A program made the translations under genes and the position numbers. DNA of 64,000 bases. It comes from Dipylidium caninum. Lineage: Eukaryota; Platyhelminthes; Cestoda; Cyclophyllidea; Dipylidiidae. The stretch's first letter is position 1, and each line of letters begins with the position of its first letter. Positions 21,852-34,222 of this stretch are shown in pieces. The notes beneath the pieces are model-generated. The model made no database searches and was not told where the DNA came from. It worked only from the letters and a program-made list of their open reading frames with translations. The stretch lies in contig QEYB01001046.1 of assembly GCA_017562135.1 (NCBI GenBank), forward strand, positions 1,426,001 through 1,490,000. Reading direction: 5' to 3'.

Positions 21852-23355
21852 GAGGAGCAGGTGTTCGTCGGCAAACGAAATCAGCTAAAGCGCGCAGTGA
21901 TAAGAGAGAGCAAGTGGCTCACACCGTGCCATATGCCGCTCCACTTCACCTCGCCCCGCGCGCCCTTGAGCGGGTATTGTGCTCACCCCTGGTTGATTCT
22001 CCACCAGCAGATTGGCAATAAAATGAGGTCAACGAGCGCGCGCGCGCGCGAGTGCGCAGCCCCCGTCCTGCGGTCGCCCGTCTTACACGCATCCAACGCG
22101 CGACCGGCCATCATCTCTTACAGTCGGGTAGAAGGGGCTTCCTGTGTAGTTGGTAATAGATAATCCCATTCTACCACTCGGTAGACAGTCTTTCCAATTA
22201 CTCACAATTTTCAGTGGTATTCAACGTCCCCGAGGGCTGCTTTCCGAAGGTTCACTTTCTCGGGCCTCTTCTCAACTTCGTGTTACATGATAGCGCTTGA
22301 AATCAGGCCACCGTTCCGTCGGAGATGTCTGTCGCCACACTGTTATTGTTAATAGTGGCGCAGGTTTCGGTGATGCAAAGTGGCTGAGCACCCTGGACTA
22401 AATGGGGGCAACCGGCCGACCTAGATTTTGCAGTCAATATCGCATTACTGTCAGAATCGGGGACGCCCAAGAAAAGATGACAAGCGTGGAGTGGCAGCGC
22501 CCTCGACGCCAACCTCCGGGCCGAGATGTTGTGTGGCCCGAGAGAACCGTCAAGCCATTAGCATGCGAGAAGATTTGACAGGGCGCATGCATCGCTCCGG
22601 GGATCCCGACTGCGGGAAGCTTTGCGGACTCACATGACATACTTTGCAAAGTCTCGGCTCGGATTTTACGCCACCGAGGCGTAATTTACGCTGGTTGTAA
22701 TAAAAAGCAGAAAAAAATATATATATAAAAGACACAAACGGAGTCATTGGTGGAGAAATATCGCGGTCTCCCGGCCTCTTCCACCGGGGAGAGGCGTCCA
22801 CTCCTCGCAAAGCGTTCACGCCTAATTTTAACCTAACCGCGTCCCGTTTATATAGCAAATGAATTGTTGAATACAAGTTGAATTTGAATAGTCACTGCTC
22901 ACTCATTGTTGCCAGCACCGGGGCGTTGTCTTCGTCCATCTCGAGGGTTTTTAACGAGGAATCAGAAGGAGCATTGCTCGGCCGAGGTGTCGACTGACTG
23001 GAGAGGGGGCCGCTTTTGTTAAGTGTTCGACGCGAAGCAAAAAACGCCCTTTTCACACACCGCCGGGGCTGCAATCTCGTCAGGTCCTACGGGGCACTTA
23101 ATTGCCCTCATTCGCCTCCTTCCCATCTATCAAGACAACCAAATAGTTTGGTCGCGGTAACTGCATATCAAATTTCTGGCGTGTGGCGATATTATGAGGT
23201 CTTGAGGGAGCCTCAAATGAGCGGAGCAGAAAGAAATGCTTCCGCCCTGATCCCCGCGCCCCGGCCGTCTGTCCGGCCGGCATTTTCACCCGCCTCGGCC
23301 TGCGCTTCGCCGCGGCTGCTTTGTTTGGCGGCGTAGGCGGCGTCCAAAAATGATT

Positions 23356-23365
23356 TGATTGACAG
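23356..23365 (+). promoter_or_regulatory. PBX-MEIS/PREP composite site TGATTGACAG
   Basis: An exact decamer preceded by T. A TTGACAGGTG (23425-23434) lies 60 bases downstream, so two TALE-type sites are clustered here. Confidence 0.42.
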
Positions 23366-23424
23366 TTCCACCTTCAGCGGTCTCGCAGACCCCAGCCGAT
23401 CTGCGTGCCCCTCCACGCCAGTCG

Positions 23425-23434
23425 TTGACAGGTG
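23425..23434 (+). promoter_or_regulatory. MEIS/TGIF-type site TTGACAGGTG
   Basis: The TGACAG core continues into GGTG, matching the TGACAGGT preference of TGIF/MEIS/PKNOX homeodomains. Copies also occur at 47347 and 48776. Confidence 0.33.
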
Positions 23435-23668
23435 CCTCCTCGTGCCGGAGTGCCGGTTGTCGAGAGTGGAGAGGAAAGCGAAAATGCCTCAGAGCAGCAG
23501 CTTGGCGTCGCAGACCCTGGACAGTCGGTAAACGTCATGAAACTGTATATAAACCTGAAAGAAAGTAGATTTTCAGGGATGAGATAGAGGAAAGCAGTCA
23601 TAACAGTCATTGCATTCCATTAGAAGAAGTCAAGTTGCGCTTTTGCCAGACGAGATTATCTCTTTCTC

Positions 23669-23691
23669 TTATTATTATTATTATTATTATT
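23669..23691. repeat. (TTA)n microsatellite
   Basis: About seven TTA units. Confidence 0.88.
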
Positions 23692-26662
23692 CTTCCTAAA
23701 ACCAACGTCTCCGAAGCCTCAAAAACAAGGTGAACAGCGAGGATTCTCCAACAATTTCCCAGACGAATGCCTCGCACAACACCACTTAGGAGTGGAACAA
23801 CACCTTGCAAAATGTCTGAGACGAGGAGTGGAGAAGATGGCGAAAGAGCGGAGAAGAGACAGCGACATCATGCAAAGAGCATTTCGCGTGGACGTGGACT
23901 CCGTCGCCTGTGTGGTCACGTTAGTCCTCATGCAGGCGGTCCGCGGTCAGGTTTCTGCCTGCACGTTTGCCTCTTCGCCCCGACTCCTCCGCGTGGGATG
24001 GCGCGCCTGTCTCCACACTCACTGCAACGACCGGCCCAGAGTGCGGCAATTTTCCACGGGATAATACGGTTCAGTCGGTCCCACGGAGGCGATCAAAGGG
24101 CCACGCTAATGGCAGGGATTTGCTGCAAAAGCACGTCATCCCGAGCCCGAGGCTGGCGTGAACGGGGTCGTGTGCCTTTCATCACGACGAAAGTATCATT
24201 GTCACTGAGTGTTAATGCGGACGCGGAGGCTCTGCCGCCCTCGTGGACGGACAGTGGCGGGGGCAGGCGACTCGACTTGTGGCGGTCGAGGCTTTGAGGC
24301 GTTAACCCCCACCTTCCTCCCCCGCACCACCCCGCCCCCCCCCCGGTTGGCGTGCAGACACGGTGGAGAGCAATCAAGCTATGGTCTCTTCAAGCGAGGT
24401 GGGAGGAGAGAGAGAGCGTGTGTGTGTGTGTGGTGGTGGTGCCCGAATTTCACATGCCATTGCCAGGGAGCAACAGTTCAAAGCAGTTATCGCGTATCAC
24501 CGGAATCTGAGCCATGAGAAAATCACTGCCACGTGGGGAAAATTGAGCCCGGAAAAATGATACGCACTGTCATTTCTTCTCACGATGTGCCTGCCTAATC
24601 AGGATTTAATCACCACGAATTCGCGCCTTTAATGGGTGCTCACAAACCCCAAGTGGGAATTGTAAACCCCTCTCGTTAGCTGAGGCTCGTCTCCTTGGCA
24701 AAATTAACATCCGCCAATTAGTAAATACATAAAATGAATAGGTGTTGGAGTAATTACATTTATGGAGACTAGGTCCTGTCGCCAATGACCGTGGTCAGTC
24801 AACAAGTGGTAGTTCTGACAGAAAGAGGCCAACAACCGGCTTCCAAGGGGAGATGTGCTACCTCCGCACGCTGGTCAACTGTCCCGGCGTGTGACTGCAT
24901 TAAATACTGGCACAGTCTTGGGTATTTTGTGTTCTTTCACTCGTGTGGAGTCGGGAAATGACGCAGGTAGTTCAAAAGCCCGCTTTTTCGCATAGCTGCT
25001 CTGCCGTGTTGCGCGTTGGCATGGCAGAAAATCTGGGTCAAATGACGCGAAAAAAGCGGAGGACGGGGGGTGGGGGGCGGGGACGCGGGAGGGAACCACC
25101 ACATGATGACGCATCAAAGGAAAGACCGCCAAATTTTGGGCTAATGTTGGCTTGACAATGATTGCTTCTCCCTCCATGCGACCCTCCACCCTCCCCTTCC
25201 ACCCCCGCCTGCTCCCGCCGTCCCCCCCCGCACTCGTCCGCGTCTTCTGCGCCCGCCGCCACGCCTCGTTTAAAGCCCAATTCGGCAATTAGAGCGGCCA
25301 CTGATTAGACGAGCCACCCCAGTCGTGGAAGGAAACAAGGCGACCCGATCGATGGCGGAGAGAACTGCCGAGGAGCGGTAACCTCCGGTCCGGCCACACG
25401 ACCCGTGTCCCTCCGCCCGCCTCACGGAAGGTGACAGGGGCGACAGCGCGCTGGGAGGGAGCGTCAGTCTCAAACCCTTCTGCTCGCCCTTCCGACGCTC
25501 TGCATGATGGCCGGACAACAAGGACGCCAGTTGAGAGAGTTGCCCCTCTCTTTTACTCGGTTGACGAAACACATGGTTGCAGCATGGTTTTTCCTGCATG
25601 CTCAAGCTTAAATCAATTTCATTTTGACTCGCTTCTTTCCACTAACATTTAAGCTCACTTGGGAGAAATACTGTCGCGCTGGCTACTTTTCCCCGCCCGG
25701 TACCATAAATTCCTAATTAAAAAGCATACCCTCGTATTTGTCATGTTTTTTTAGCATAATCACTAATAGGCGAGGGGATTAGCATCCCCATTCCGCGTTG
25801 CTCCATGATTAACATAAGGACAATTTTAAATCGCGTCAGTGAAAGTGTGGCCATCCGCCGATCCCCTTCATTACTCGACAATCCCGGTGGATGAGTAACT
25901 ACAACAACATCAGACATTCAGGCTTACAGAGTGGAGGGCGGTGAGTTGCAGAACTCCGTCATCGCTGCGCGATAGGACTGTTTGGGGTCACCAGGAGCCC
26001 GGATGATCAAGTCGCAGCACTGCACCGGGCCAAGGGTCAAAAGGTGCTCTGAGGCCTCACCACATTGAGGAGGGAAAGCACTTGGACTTCCCTAAAGGAA
26101 CAAAAAGTGCCTAACACTCCACTCAATCAAATGAGCGACATCGCCGGTCAGGTGGAGACCAAAGGACGGTGGTCTGACTCTAAAATTAACATTTTAAAGG
26201 GGTAACCCATGAGGAATCGCCTTACCATCACCAGGGTTTGTCTGATCTCATCCTCTCTATTGACACCTCTGAGAGTCGAATGTCCCCATCTGCCTTGAGT
26301 AGAATTAAAGGCGAAAGCCTTTAATATTAGTTAAATATGTGACAATCGTTAAATCCCTGGGAGAAGAAGAGACTGGGATAGGAAAATTGGGCAATAATTT
26401 GTGAAGAAAGCCGCGCTTGTCCCACTGGCGCGTGTGCGTGCCCGGCGAGGCGGGGACGTGGTGGCTGCGCTGAACACCCACTGGGTTGGTCACGGAGGCA
26501 GCAGGTTGTGGGGACCCCCTGTTCCCGCGTCGGTGACAAAGCATCCTGCGCCTTTGATCTTCCCACCGCTCTCACCTCTCGCCTTTCCGCCTTTCCACCG
26601 GGGGCAGCCGATCCCCGCCATTCCTCCTTCCTCAAAATAGGGACTCTTCCCGCGCTCACGAG

Positions 26663-26718
26663 CCCCTACACCCACCCACCCCCCTGTGGGCGGGTGGGCG
26701 GGTGGGTGGGTGTAGGGG
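26663..26718. repeat. Inverted repeat, 22-nt arms with one mismatch
   Basis: Left arm 26663-26684 (CCCCTACACCCACCC...) pairs with right arm 26697-26718 around a 12-base GC-rich loop. The right arm and loop are also GGG-rich and could form a G-quadruplex. No miRNA-like mismatch pattern is visible. It is more likely a structural or replication-slippage element than an RNA gene. Confidence 0.7.
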
Positions 26719-28766
26719 CGCAGGAGACGCGAGAGGCCTAATCTAATTATCCACTTGTACGAATCAGCCCAGTTATGAGTACTCAAGTGGCGGATGACTA
26801 ATGCGCAAAAGACAGTTGATCGATTCGCCCTGACGTGCGTCAGAGGTCTTCCGCCCCAATAACCGCTGACGCCGAGGCATCCGGCGTTCTTTTGTGATTT
26901 ATACAAAAATTGTTACGTTTTATGATTAATTAGGATGGGGAAAACTAAAAGTGATTAATTTTCTCCCTTCCATCCCACTTTTTTTTTCATTCAGCCTGTT
27001 CTTGCATTTGCTAGTTGACAAACGAAAGACGGCAAAGAGTCGAGTGATCTAAAGACGGTCATTGAATAACTGTTGCATCAATTTTGGGGGGAACTTTGAG
27101 CACCGAATGGAAGGGGGGCTTGAAAGCGAAGGCAGGTAGAAGGCTGGTGAGGACTTTGTGAAAAAACAGTAGGAAGGGTAGTGTCAAAAGATTTCGAGTG
27201 TCAGTTGGGTGGAAGCGCTGCAGTAAAATCCTCCCTAATCTCAAGAAGAAATATTTCTGGATCACTACCATTTGTGGGGCAGCCTTCTTCCCTCGAGGGT
27301 CGTCACAAGGCGAACAGTAATGAGGTAAAATGAAGACCATGCAACCGCATATTTGTGACTCCTTTTACTCTTCCCCGAATTGAAATGACGATGTCGGCTC
27401 CAATTATCCTTTTTTTCCTCTTATTGCCTACTCTATGTCTGTTTTTCAACTCGCACACCTCCAAAAGCCTCGCAATGACTCAAAAAGTTGGGATATGAAT
27501 GCAAGTGAAACTCATCTCCACCTCAACTGTTCGACATACTCACTGCGAAGAGACACAGCAGCATGGTCCTTTGGGGGTTTTCCTTGACAATCTTGCGGAG
27601 TATCACCCTCTACGAATGCAAGAACTGTGGAAAACGCATGAGATGGGGGAGAGACTCTCTCAATCTTCAAATGTCCCTCGAAAAAGACTTGGCTACACGC
27701 AGAAACGGTAATTTATACTTGGTACTCAAAAGTTACGCAAAGGCGACGGATCTCCTGAAGGAGTGTGAAGCGCTTTTCTCACCCGCAACTTTGATTCGCG
27801 GCAGTGACAACTGGGTCTTCCCCACAGACGCACCAAATATGCCATTCGTCTGCTCCGTCTTGATTCGTCCAACACGCCACCGTGTTTGAAATTGCTCTCA
27901 GAAGAAGCCCTGGCAACACTTTCTTCCATTCAGATAAAAAATGCTCGAAATATTTTAACTCTTGCTGGATTTCTGTCAGAACTTGGGGGTCATTTATTGA
28001 AATGAGGAGCTGGGGAAAGTGCCCCATCTAATAATATTCAAAGTATTCCCCAGGTTGTTGAAAGTCAACGGTCAATTCACCCGGACAAGCATTTTGCTTT
28101 GAGGAGACGCGAAAAGCCTTCAAGCTCGAGGCCACTGGTGTTGAGGAGATGCCCTCCACGGGGAAGCGTGTAGCCTAACTTTAGAAGGAGACACCCCGTG
28201 GCGCTCTTCATCCTTCGCTACTAAAACTCATGCTTTCTCGCAATAAGGTGAGTTATGGAGTTGTAAAAAAGAGTGCCAGATACGCCAGCTCTCGCTTGAC
28301 AATGCAGGGGAGAACAAAGGGTGCCTGGTGATATCGGGAAAACGCTACAAACTGGCGTCAGGCATGACAGCACGGAGGGCTTCGGGCAGGAGCAAAAAGG
28401 CCTCCTTGCGATGGGAAGTGGAACCAGGCGATCAATTGACGAGACGTCAACCGCCTAGTTGACACGACCAACGCTATTCCGAGTGTTTATTTACCGAGAG
28501 CGTGTCTGTCCGTAGGGCGAGGCAGAAGGGGAAAAGAGACTATGCAGCAGTAAAATTTGGCTTTTAAAATATCAAAAGAGTTTGTTTAACCCCCGTGGCG
28601 GCTGGAGAGGGAGGCAGAGTTGGTCAGAAGAAAAGCAAGAGCTGGAGCGAGGCGTTCAGCCACGACAAGCACCGACCGTGACCCTAACACACGCACCATG
28701 GAAGTGAGCGCGCTCGCCAGCGCCCCTGGGAAGTCATTTTCGGCCCCGTAGGGGTGGCGGCTATTG

Positions 28767-28768
<2 letters not shown>

Positions 28769-28801
<33 letters not shown>
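28769..28801. repeat. (CA)n microsatellite
   Basis: An uninterrupted run of about 16 CA units, followed some 190 bases later by a CT run (28990-29014). Confidence 0.92.
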
Positions 28802-28802
<1 letters not shown>

Positions 28803-31130
28803 ACTGCCTCCAACTTCCGCCCTCCCTTCATCTTTCGGCCTCGCTCCTCCTCCCCGGCGTGGACGTGTGCAGCGCGCCACTGCCGCCGTTCCGGTTGACA
28901 GGTTGTCTGGCCGCTTTGATGTGTCTCCTCGTAAGTGCGAACGCACGCGCCAGTCAAGTTTGGTCGTCCTGCTTTAGCAGTCACCTCTCTTTCTCTCTCC
29001 CTCTCTCTCTCTCGCTGTGGGGTGGCGGCAAGATTTTCACCCTCAGCAGACAGTTCCCGACCCTACTTCAGGGGGTCACAGCTTGAATTACTGCTTTAAG
29101 CCGACACAGACTGCACAATTGTGTTCGCCCCCCATTCCGAACTGGCCAGAATGACTCTCTCCGCTGATTAACTCCTCAAAATATTTATTCAAAATGATTT
29201 ACTGCACAAAGAATGGCCTTCTATTACGCAATTCTAACTGATTTGGTTGTCACTTTATACTTCAGCAGTGAGCTTCGTCGGACGTAAAAGAGATCCCCAG
29301 AAGGATTTGAGGGACAGAAGTCTTTTCCGAATAAGTGAGAGAATCACAAATCGCGTCTCTTATATGCTAGAGGTCGAAAGGTATATTTTGAACACACACT
29401 GAAATACCCTCGGGGCTCCGGGCAGAGCGCGACGCTGACCACAAAAATCGGGAGTTTTCGAGGAGGGAGAAGAAATTCCATGCCCCCGGTGACTCGACAA
29501 GTAGCCGAGCTCGTAATTACGCTGTCCAATTGTGTGCCGGTGATTTCTGGTCGCCGTGGTGCTCCGACGACAATTTAACATAAATTAATCTTGTTAATCT
29601 TGTACAAATTCCCCCGAGATAAACACGGACTTTATATCTAAAACGAGGTCTTTCAAACCTCTTAGGGGTTACAACACAGGCGACATGGCGTCTTCCATCG
29701 GCACCTCTCGACGGAGAGAAAACTCGTCGATGGAGTTAATAGAAGGCAGGAAGTTAAGAAGAAACATCCGACGCTACTAGATGTAACAATCCAAGGTTTA
29801 ATCCCAACTGCTCTGGTCTCCGACGAATGAGCATTTTACATTCCACCAGGTCTAAAAGATGGAGTATTTATACAGGCAAATATTCGCCCGCTTTCCTCGC
29901 ACTCGCTTTCATTTAAAAGTGACGTCTACTCTCCCCAGGTCGTTTTGGAAGAGAAGCTTCAACAGCCCCATATTTAATTGAGATTTGACAGGCATATAGT
30001 GAAACTTTGCTGTAATATGAGCTTACAATTAATGCCGACGATCGGGTGGTCCGAATTATCCAACATGCGACCCAAATAACACCCGCAAATGGAGTAATAA
30101 ATTGATGAGTGCGTCGGTTTGGCCGGAAGAGAGATGAGTGATAATCAAGCGTTTTTATTGGTCACCGCTTCATTATCATACTCTCGAATGTTGCCGTCCC
30201 GGCAACCAAATCTCAAATCTCAATTACTCTGACATTCCAATTTCGAGGACATCTGGCCATCTACCACGTCTTGAAATCAAGCTTAGATTAAATAAAGTTC
30301 AAAAAGCGCGGGTGGTCCTCACCACGGGGTTTGCCTTTGGCAGGCAGTAATTTAAGGCCTCCATCTCTTCTTCGCTCAACTTAATAATAGTGCTGAAAGG
30401 AGGTGGCAATGGGGTGTTTAAGAACTCGTCAAAAAAGGCAAGAATTTCGCGTTCATGGGGCTATCGCTGGCACACTCGCGAACATGTACGCACCATCTTA
30501 CGGATAATAAAAAGAAATAACAAAACTCACATTGTGTGTAACATAAAACCAAACCGAGGAATATCTATGGCTCGCAAAGGCCCACACCTTGGCACATACG
30601 TGCGCACCCAACCGCAACGCAATCCAACCGCAATTATCATTCGTTGGCTACAGCACACACGGCTTGCATTAGCACTCAACCAATTAAAGCCCCGCGTTCC
30701 TGACACACTTCAGGAGGTCAAGCTAATTTCGCACAACCGCATACCCCTGTCCGCATTTGCGCGCCGGTGCAGTGTTCCTATTGGCTCTACGCGCGTGGCA
30801 CTGAAGCAGCACGCGAGCATCCGAGCCGGTACGTACGCACTTGCGCGTAAACGCGTTGTGAGTGCATGTGCGTATATACGTGCGCGTGCGTGCGTATGTA
30901 TGTGTGTGCGTACATGTGCGTGGGCGCAACGTCAAAGTGCTGTCAGTCAGTCAGTCATTTGTAGTTAATTTCCTCGCGAGCACGCGACCATTCCTCTCCC
31001 GTTTCTGCTCTCCCACTTGCAGACGTATCCCACACCTTGCGCTCCCCCGGCGGTCACCGCTCCTCGGAGAGATCCCTCCTCTCTCGTCGCGTGTGTGTAG
31101 GCTTGTGATTGGACACAATTCTTTCTCTAA

Positions 31131-31745
31131 ATGGGCCTTCTGCCGAAATTCGCCGCACAGGAGATACTCTCTCTCCACTGCCCCCTTTGCTCATTTCATA
31201 GTCATTGGACGGAGAAGCTTGAGTCCCACTTCCTCAAAAGTCATCTGGGCAGAAGTGTGGCGTTTAACCTCTACCAATGTTCCATGTGCAAGAAGATTGC
31301 CTCCTCTAGGACGTTTGTTCTGGAGCACCTGGAACTTCAGCATAGATCTGTCAAAGGGGGCGTAGAGGAGGAAGAGACTCCCACCAGTCCTTCTTCAGAC
31401 AGCGACGTGATTATGCGTTCAGAAGGCGAGGAAGCGTCTCAACGACCCGGCTCCACGCCCGGAACGCGCCTGAACATCTCGCCAGGTTGCGCGGTGCCAA
31501 TTTTCTCGGGCTGCCTGCAGGGCGGAGAAAAGCTTGACGGCCAGCTGCGCTACCAGTGCCTCTTCTGCCAATTTTCCTCAGCTAACAGGGATGTCCTTGC
31601 TGACCACTACGTTCATCATGGAATAAAAAATCTTCAGTACCCAGAACAGCCTTTAGCTATGTCCTCTGAAGCCTCGCCTGCGACTGCGACCACAATGGTA
31701 ACAAAGCCTGAAGACGAGGGCGTAATGAAGGCCAAGTTGGATCAT
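31131..31745 (+). CDS. Three-C2H2-zinc-finger exon of the putative C2H2-TALE transcription factor
   Basis: Starting from the ATG at 31131 the exon has 205 codons and ends in phase 0 at the donor CAT|GTGAGT. It encodes three C2H2 fingers. Finger 1 is Cys17, Cys20, His33, His38 (starts CPLCSF). Finger 2 is Cys50, Cys53, His66, His71 (starts YQCSMC). Finger 3 is Cys143, Cys146, His159, His163 (starts YQCLFC). Spacing is Cx2Cx12Hx4H for the first two and Hx3H for the third. Fingers 1-2 are separated from finger 3 by an acidic, Ser-rich linker. This indicates a nuclear nucleic-acid-binding or protein-interaction module. TAA directly precedes the ATG in frame, so either this ATG is the start (with a good 5' UTR acceptor, CTCCCACTTGCAG, ending at 31022) or the exon begins at an acceptor ending at 31160. 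The unspliced frame ends shortly after the donor. Confidence 0.85.
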
Positions 31746-34187
31746 GTGAGTCCCCCTCCTTCCTATGTTTAAGGCCCATGTTCTGTCACCCTTCAAAGTA
31801 ATATTTTAGATCTTTACGAGTTGGTTTATTTTATCACCCGAATTCATGCCAAGATTTTATGATAAACCTCCATTTCGAACAAGTCGTCAACTACCGCCTT
31901 TATCTAAAGGGGTTTATGGCGTGGAGCAATAGTCTCAACAATGTATGACGGACGTCTGTGTGACTGAATTCAGGCAATTTTTTAGTAGAAAAACACAGGT
32001 CGCAAAAAGACAAGTTTTGACACACAGGTGTTGGTGCCTTTCGCTCGTTTAACCTCATGCTTCATTGAGGCCACCTAAGGGAGCTTCGACACTGTCGGTC
32101 TAATTTCGTGTGTCCTGATCGTCCGCACTGCTTGTGGCGTTGTGCTCCTTCAAACTTTTTTAAACACTAATAAAGACCCAATTCTGTGCGGCATTTGTTA
32201 GCCCTAATCATCTATCAAAAATGCCTACCCTGCCCCACCATCTTGAGGATGTTTTTTCATGATCAATTTGGGACTCCGGTGCCCTGTGGACCCACTTCCA
32301 AGCATGACACAGGCGACGGTCTACGAGTTGTCCGTGCACGGCGAGAGCCTTGATCACAGGCCATTTCACCATCACGTCAGCCGACAATTGCGTTGCTACC
32401 TCGCCCGAAATAAAAGTGGACTGAGGACATTCGCGTAGAAAGCGTAAAGCGCGTAAATGCTGCAGTTTAATAACGCCTTACACCTCTCGCCTCCACCGAC
32501 TTTTAACAGCATGTTAGAATCATGCATGACAACTCTTATTTTGTTCCTCCAAATGACTTACAATGGAATGGTAGAATGAGGCGTTCACAGCGAGCAGTTG
32601 AGGTAAATGCGTCCCCTTCATATTCACTCGTGAAGTTAGAATTATTTTCAAGGGATTAGGTGGATGCTCGATGGCTGAAACCTCCTTGTACGCTCTGCGA
32701 ATTGCGATGGTTGCACCCCAGCCGCGCCCCATCAACCTGTCTGCCCTGTCCGTCGGCTTTCCTGTCTTGACTCATTCATATGCTCAGGGTTTGGCGGGCG
32801 GACGATGACTCAGGGCAATAACATTTTCAAAACCTGTCGATTCCCAACGCGAATGACCTCCCTGCTCCCTGCTCCCTCCTCCTCTCTCTTTCCTCACCTG
32901 ACCTGGAGCATCCTCCTGACTAACACAGAGGAAAAATAACCATCTTTGTTGTGCCTTTTTCGGTCGAAAACCTAACACCTCGACCACCCTCAGCGATCTG
33001 GCTTCCAGTATTAATGAAGATAGCTGACGTAGGGCAGGGTCCAGTAGAAAATCTGTGCCTCGAGGTGACTTGGTCTGAGACGGAGGGTGCGCCGGTTTTC
33101 GTGTCCTCCCCCAGACCCCCCACACACGCACGCGTATTTCTTGTCTGTTCCATGAATTCTCCGAATGCATTTTAATTACTGAGAGGCAATTAATCAACCT
33201 GTAATGACTCCGTTACCTATTCTCCTACTTACGTCCAAAATGAATACTGAAAGACCTCATAAATGTCCACCTTTCCCTTTGAGCCTCGAGCTTGCCACCT
33301 TTTTTACCTTTGATCGGTTGAGTTGATAAGGGCACAGAGTGGACTTTGGTTTACTCCCTCCCTTTATAAATCTGAAGAACTCACATTCGGAAAAACAACG
33401 AACATGGCAGCCTGGTCTCATAAAGTGCGGCGATTTTCTGGAAACTAATCGTGTCTCCTCCAGAGTAGGTAATTACCTGAATCTCGAAGTTGTTTCATCC
33501 ATTCCGTTTCCGAAATGCCTACCTCGTGTCCCAATGGCACGAAAAAGTAAGGTTTAAACCATTTAGATCGCGTTGAGCCCTTTATCCCTTACGCACTCCT
33601 TTTTTCCCAGAAGTTATTTTCAAATAATCATGTAAAATAATAAGGATTAAGCAGGAGATGCCTGGGGAGAGGGTGTTGAAACACCACTGGCATTCTGTCG
33701 TGGCGGGTTTTTCCTCCCTCTTTCTCATTGCGATATTCACGCCCTTAAAACACACACACACACACACACGTGATTATGGCTTTGACTGTGCCAAACCCGC
33801 TTGAGTTCATTAAAGCTTTTGTTTTTGCGTTTAAAAGGTGACAAGAGTGGTGGGGATAAAAGTCCCCCTGTGCGTATCTTCTTCACTTATAATAAGCTGA
33901 ATAGTGTTGTTAATGGTGCTTTTTTGCGGAATAGCATTCAGTTGTGTTGGAAAAAACCCGCTGTAATTTAAAATTTCCGTAGAAAACATTTATTTCGTCT
34001 GCCGTACAAGCAGTTGCCACTAGAAACGATTTTTAGTGGTCACAAGACACGCATCAAGAGTATGCGATTCACAAAAATGAAGACATTAGAAGACTGTCCT
34101 TCTGACAGAAATTTTTGATTTTTTCTCGGACGGCGATTTAAGGAGAAAAGCCCAGGGTGTAATGTTATGGAGTCTTAAATCCGAGTT

Positions 34188-34222
34188 CATTCATTCACTC
34201 ACTCACTCTCTCTCTCTCTCTC
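34188..34222. repeat. (TCAT/TCAC)n(CT)n microsatellite
   Basis: Tetranucleotide units running into about ten CT units. Confidence 0.85.

Larger units (their letters stand above)
14983..31130. other. Gene-poor DNA upstream of, or within intron 1 of, the zinc-finger/TALE gene
   Basis: I could support no exon here. The region holds one exact PBX-MEIS decamer (23356-23365), a palindromic pair of related sites at 16294-16319, a TTGACAGGTG at 23425, a strong hairpin at 26663-26718, a G-quadruplex candidate at 17563-17585 and many microsatellites. Frames such as 16456-17115 (minus) and 30390-30968 (plus) have no recognisable composition or splice context. Confidence 0.45.

Noticed and set aside
27563..27720. 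YECKNCGKRM looks like the start of a C2H2 zinc finger, with a GTAATT donor-like site after it
   Set aside because: The two histidines are missing at the expected spacing and there is no good acceptor. It is probably chance.
30390..30968. 192-codon plus-strand frame upstream of the zinc-finger exon
   Set aside because: It runs into a degenerate TG repeat and a TCAG repeat, with unstructured composition. No start or donor context links it to the zinc-finger exon.
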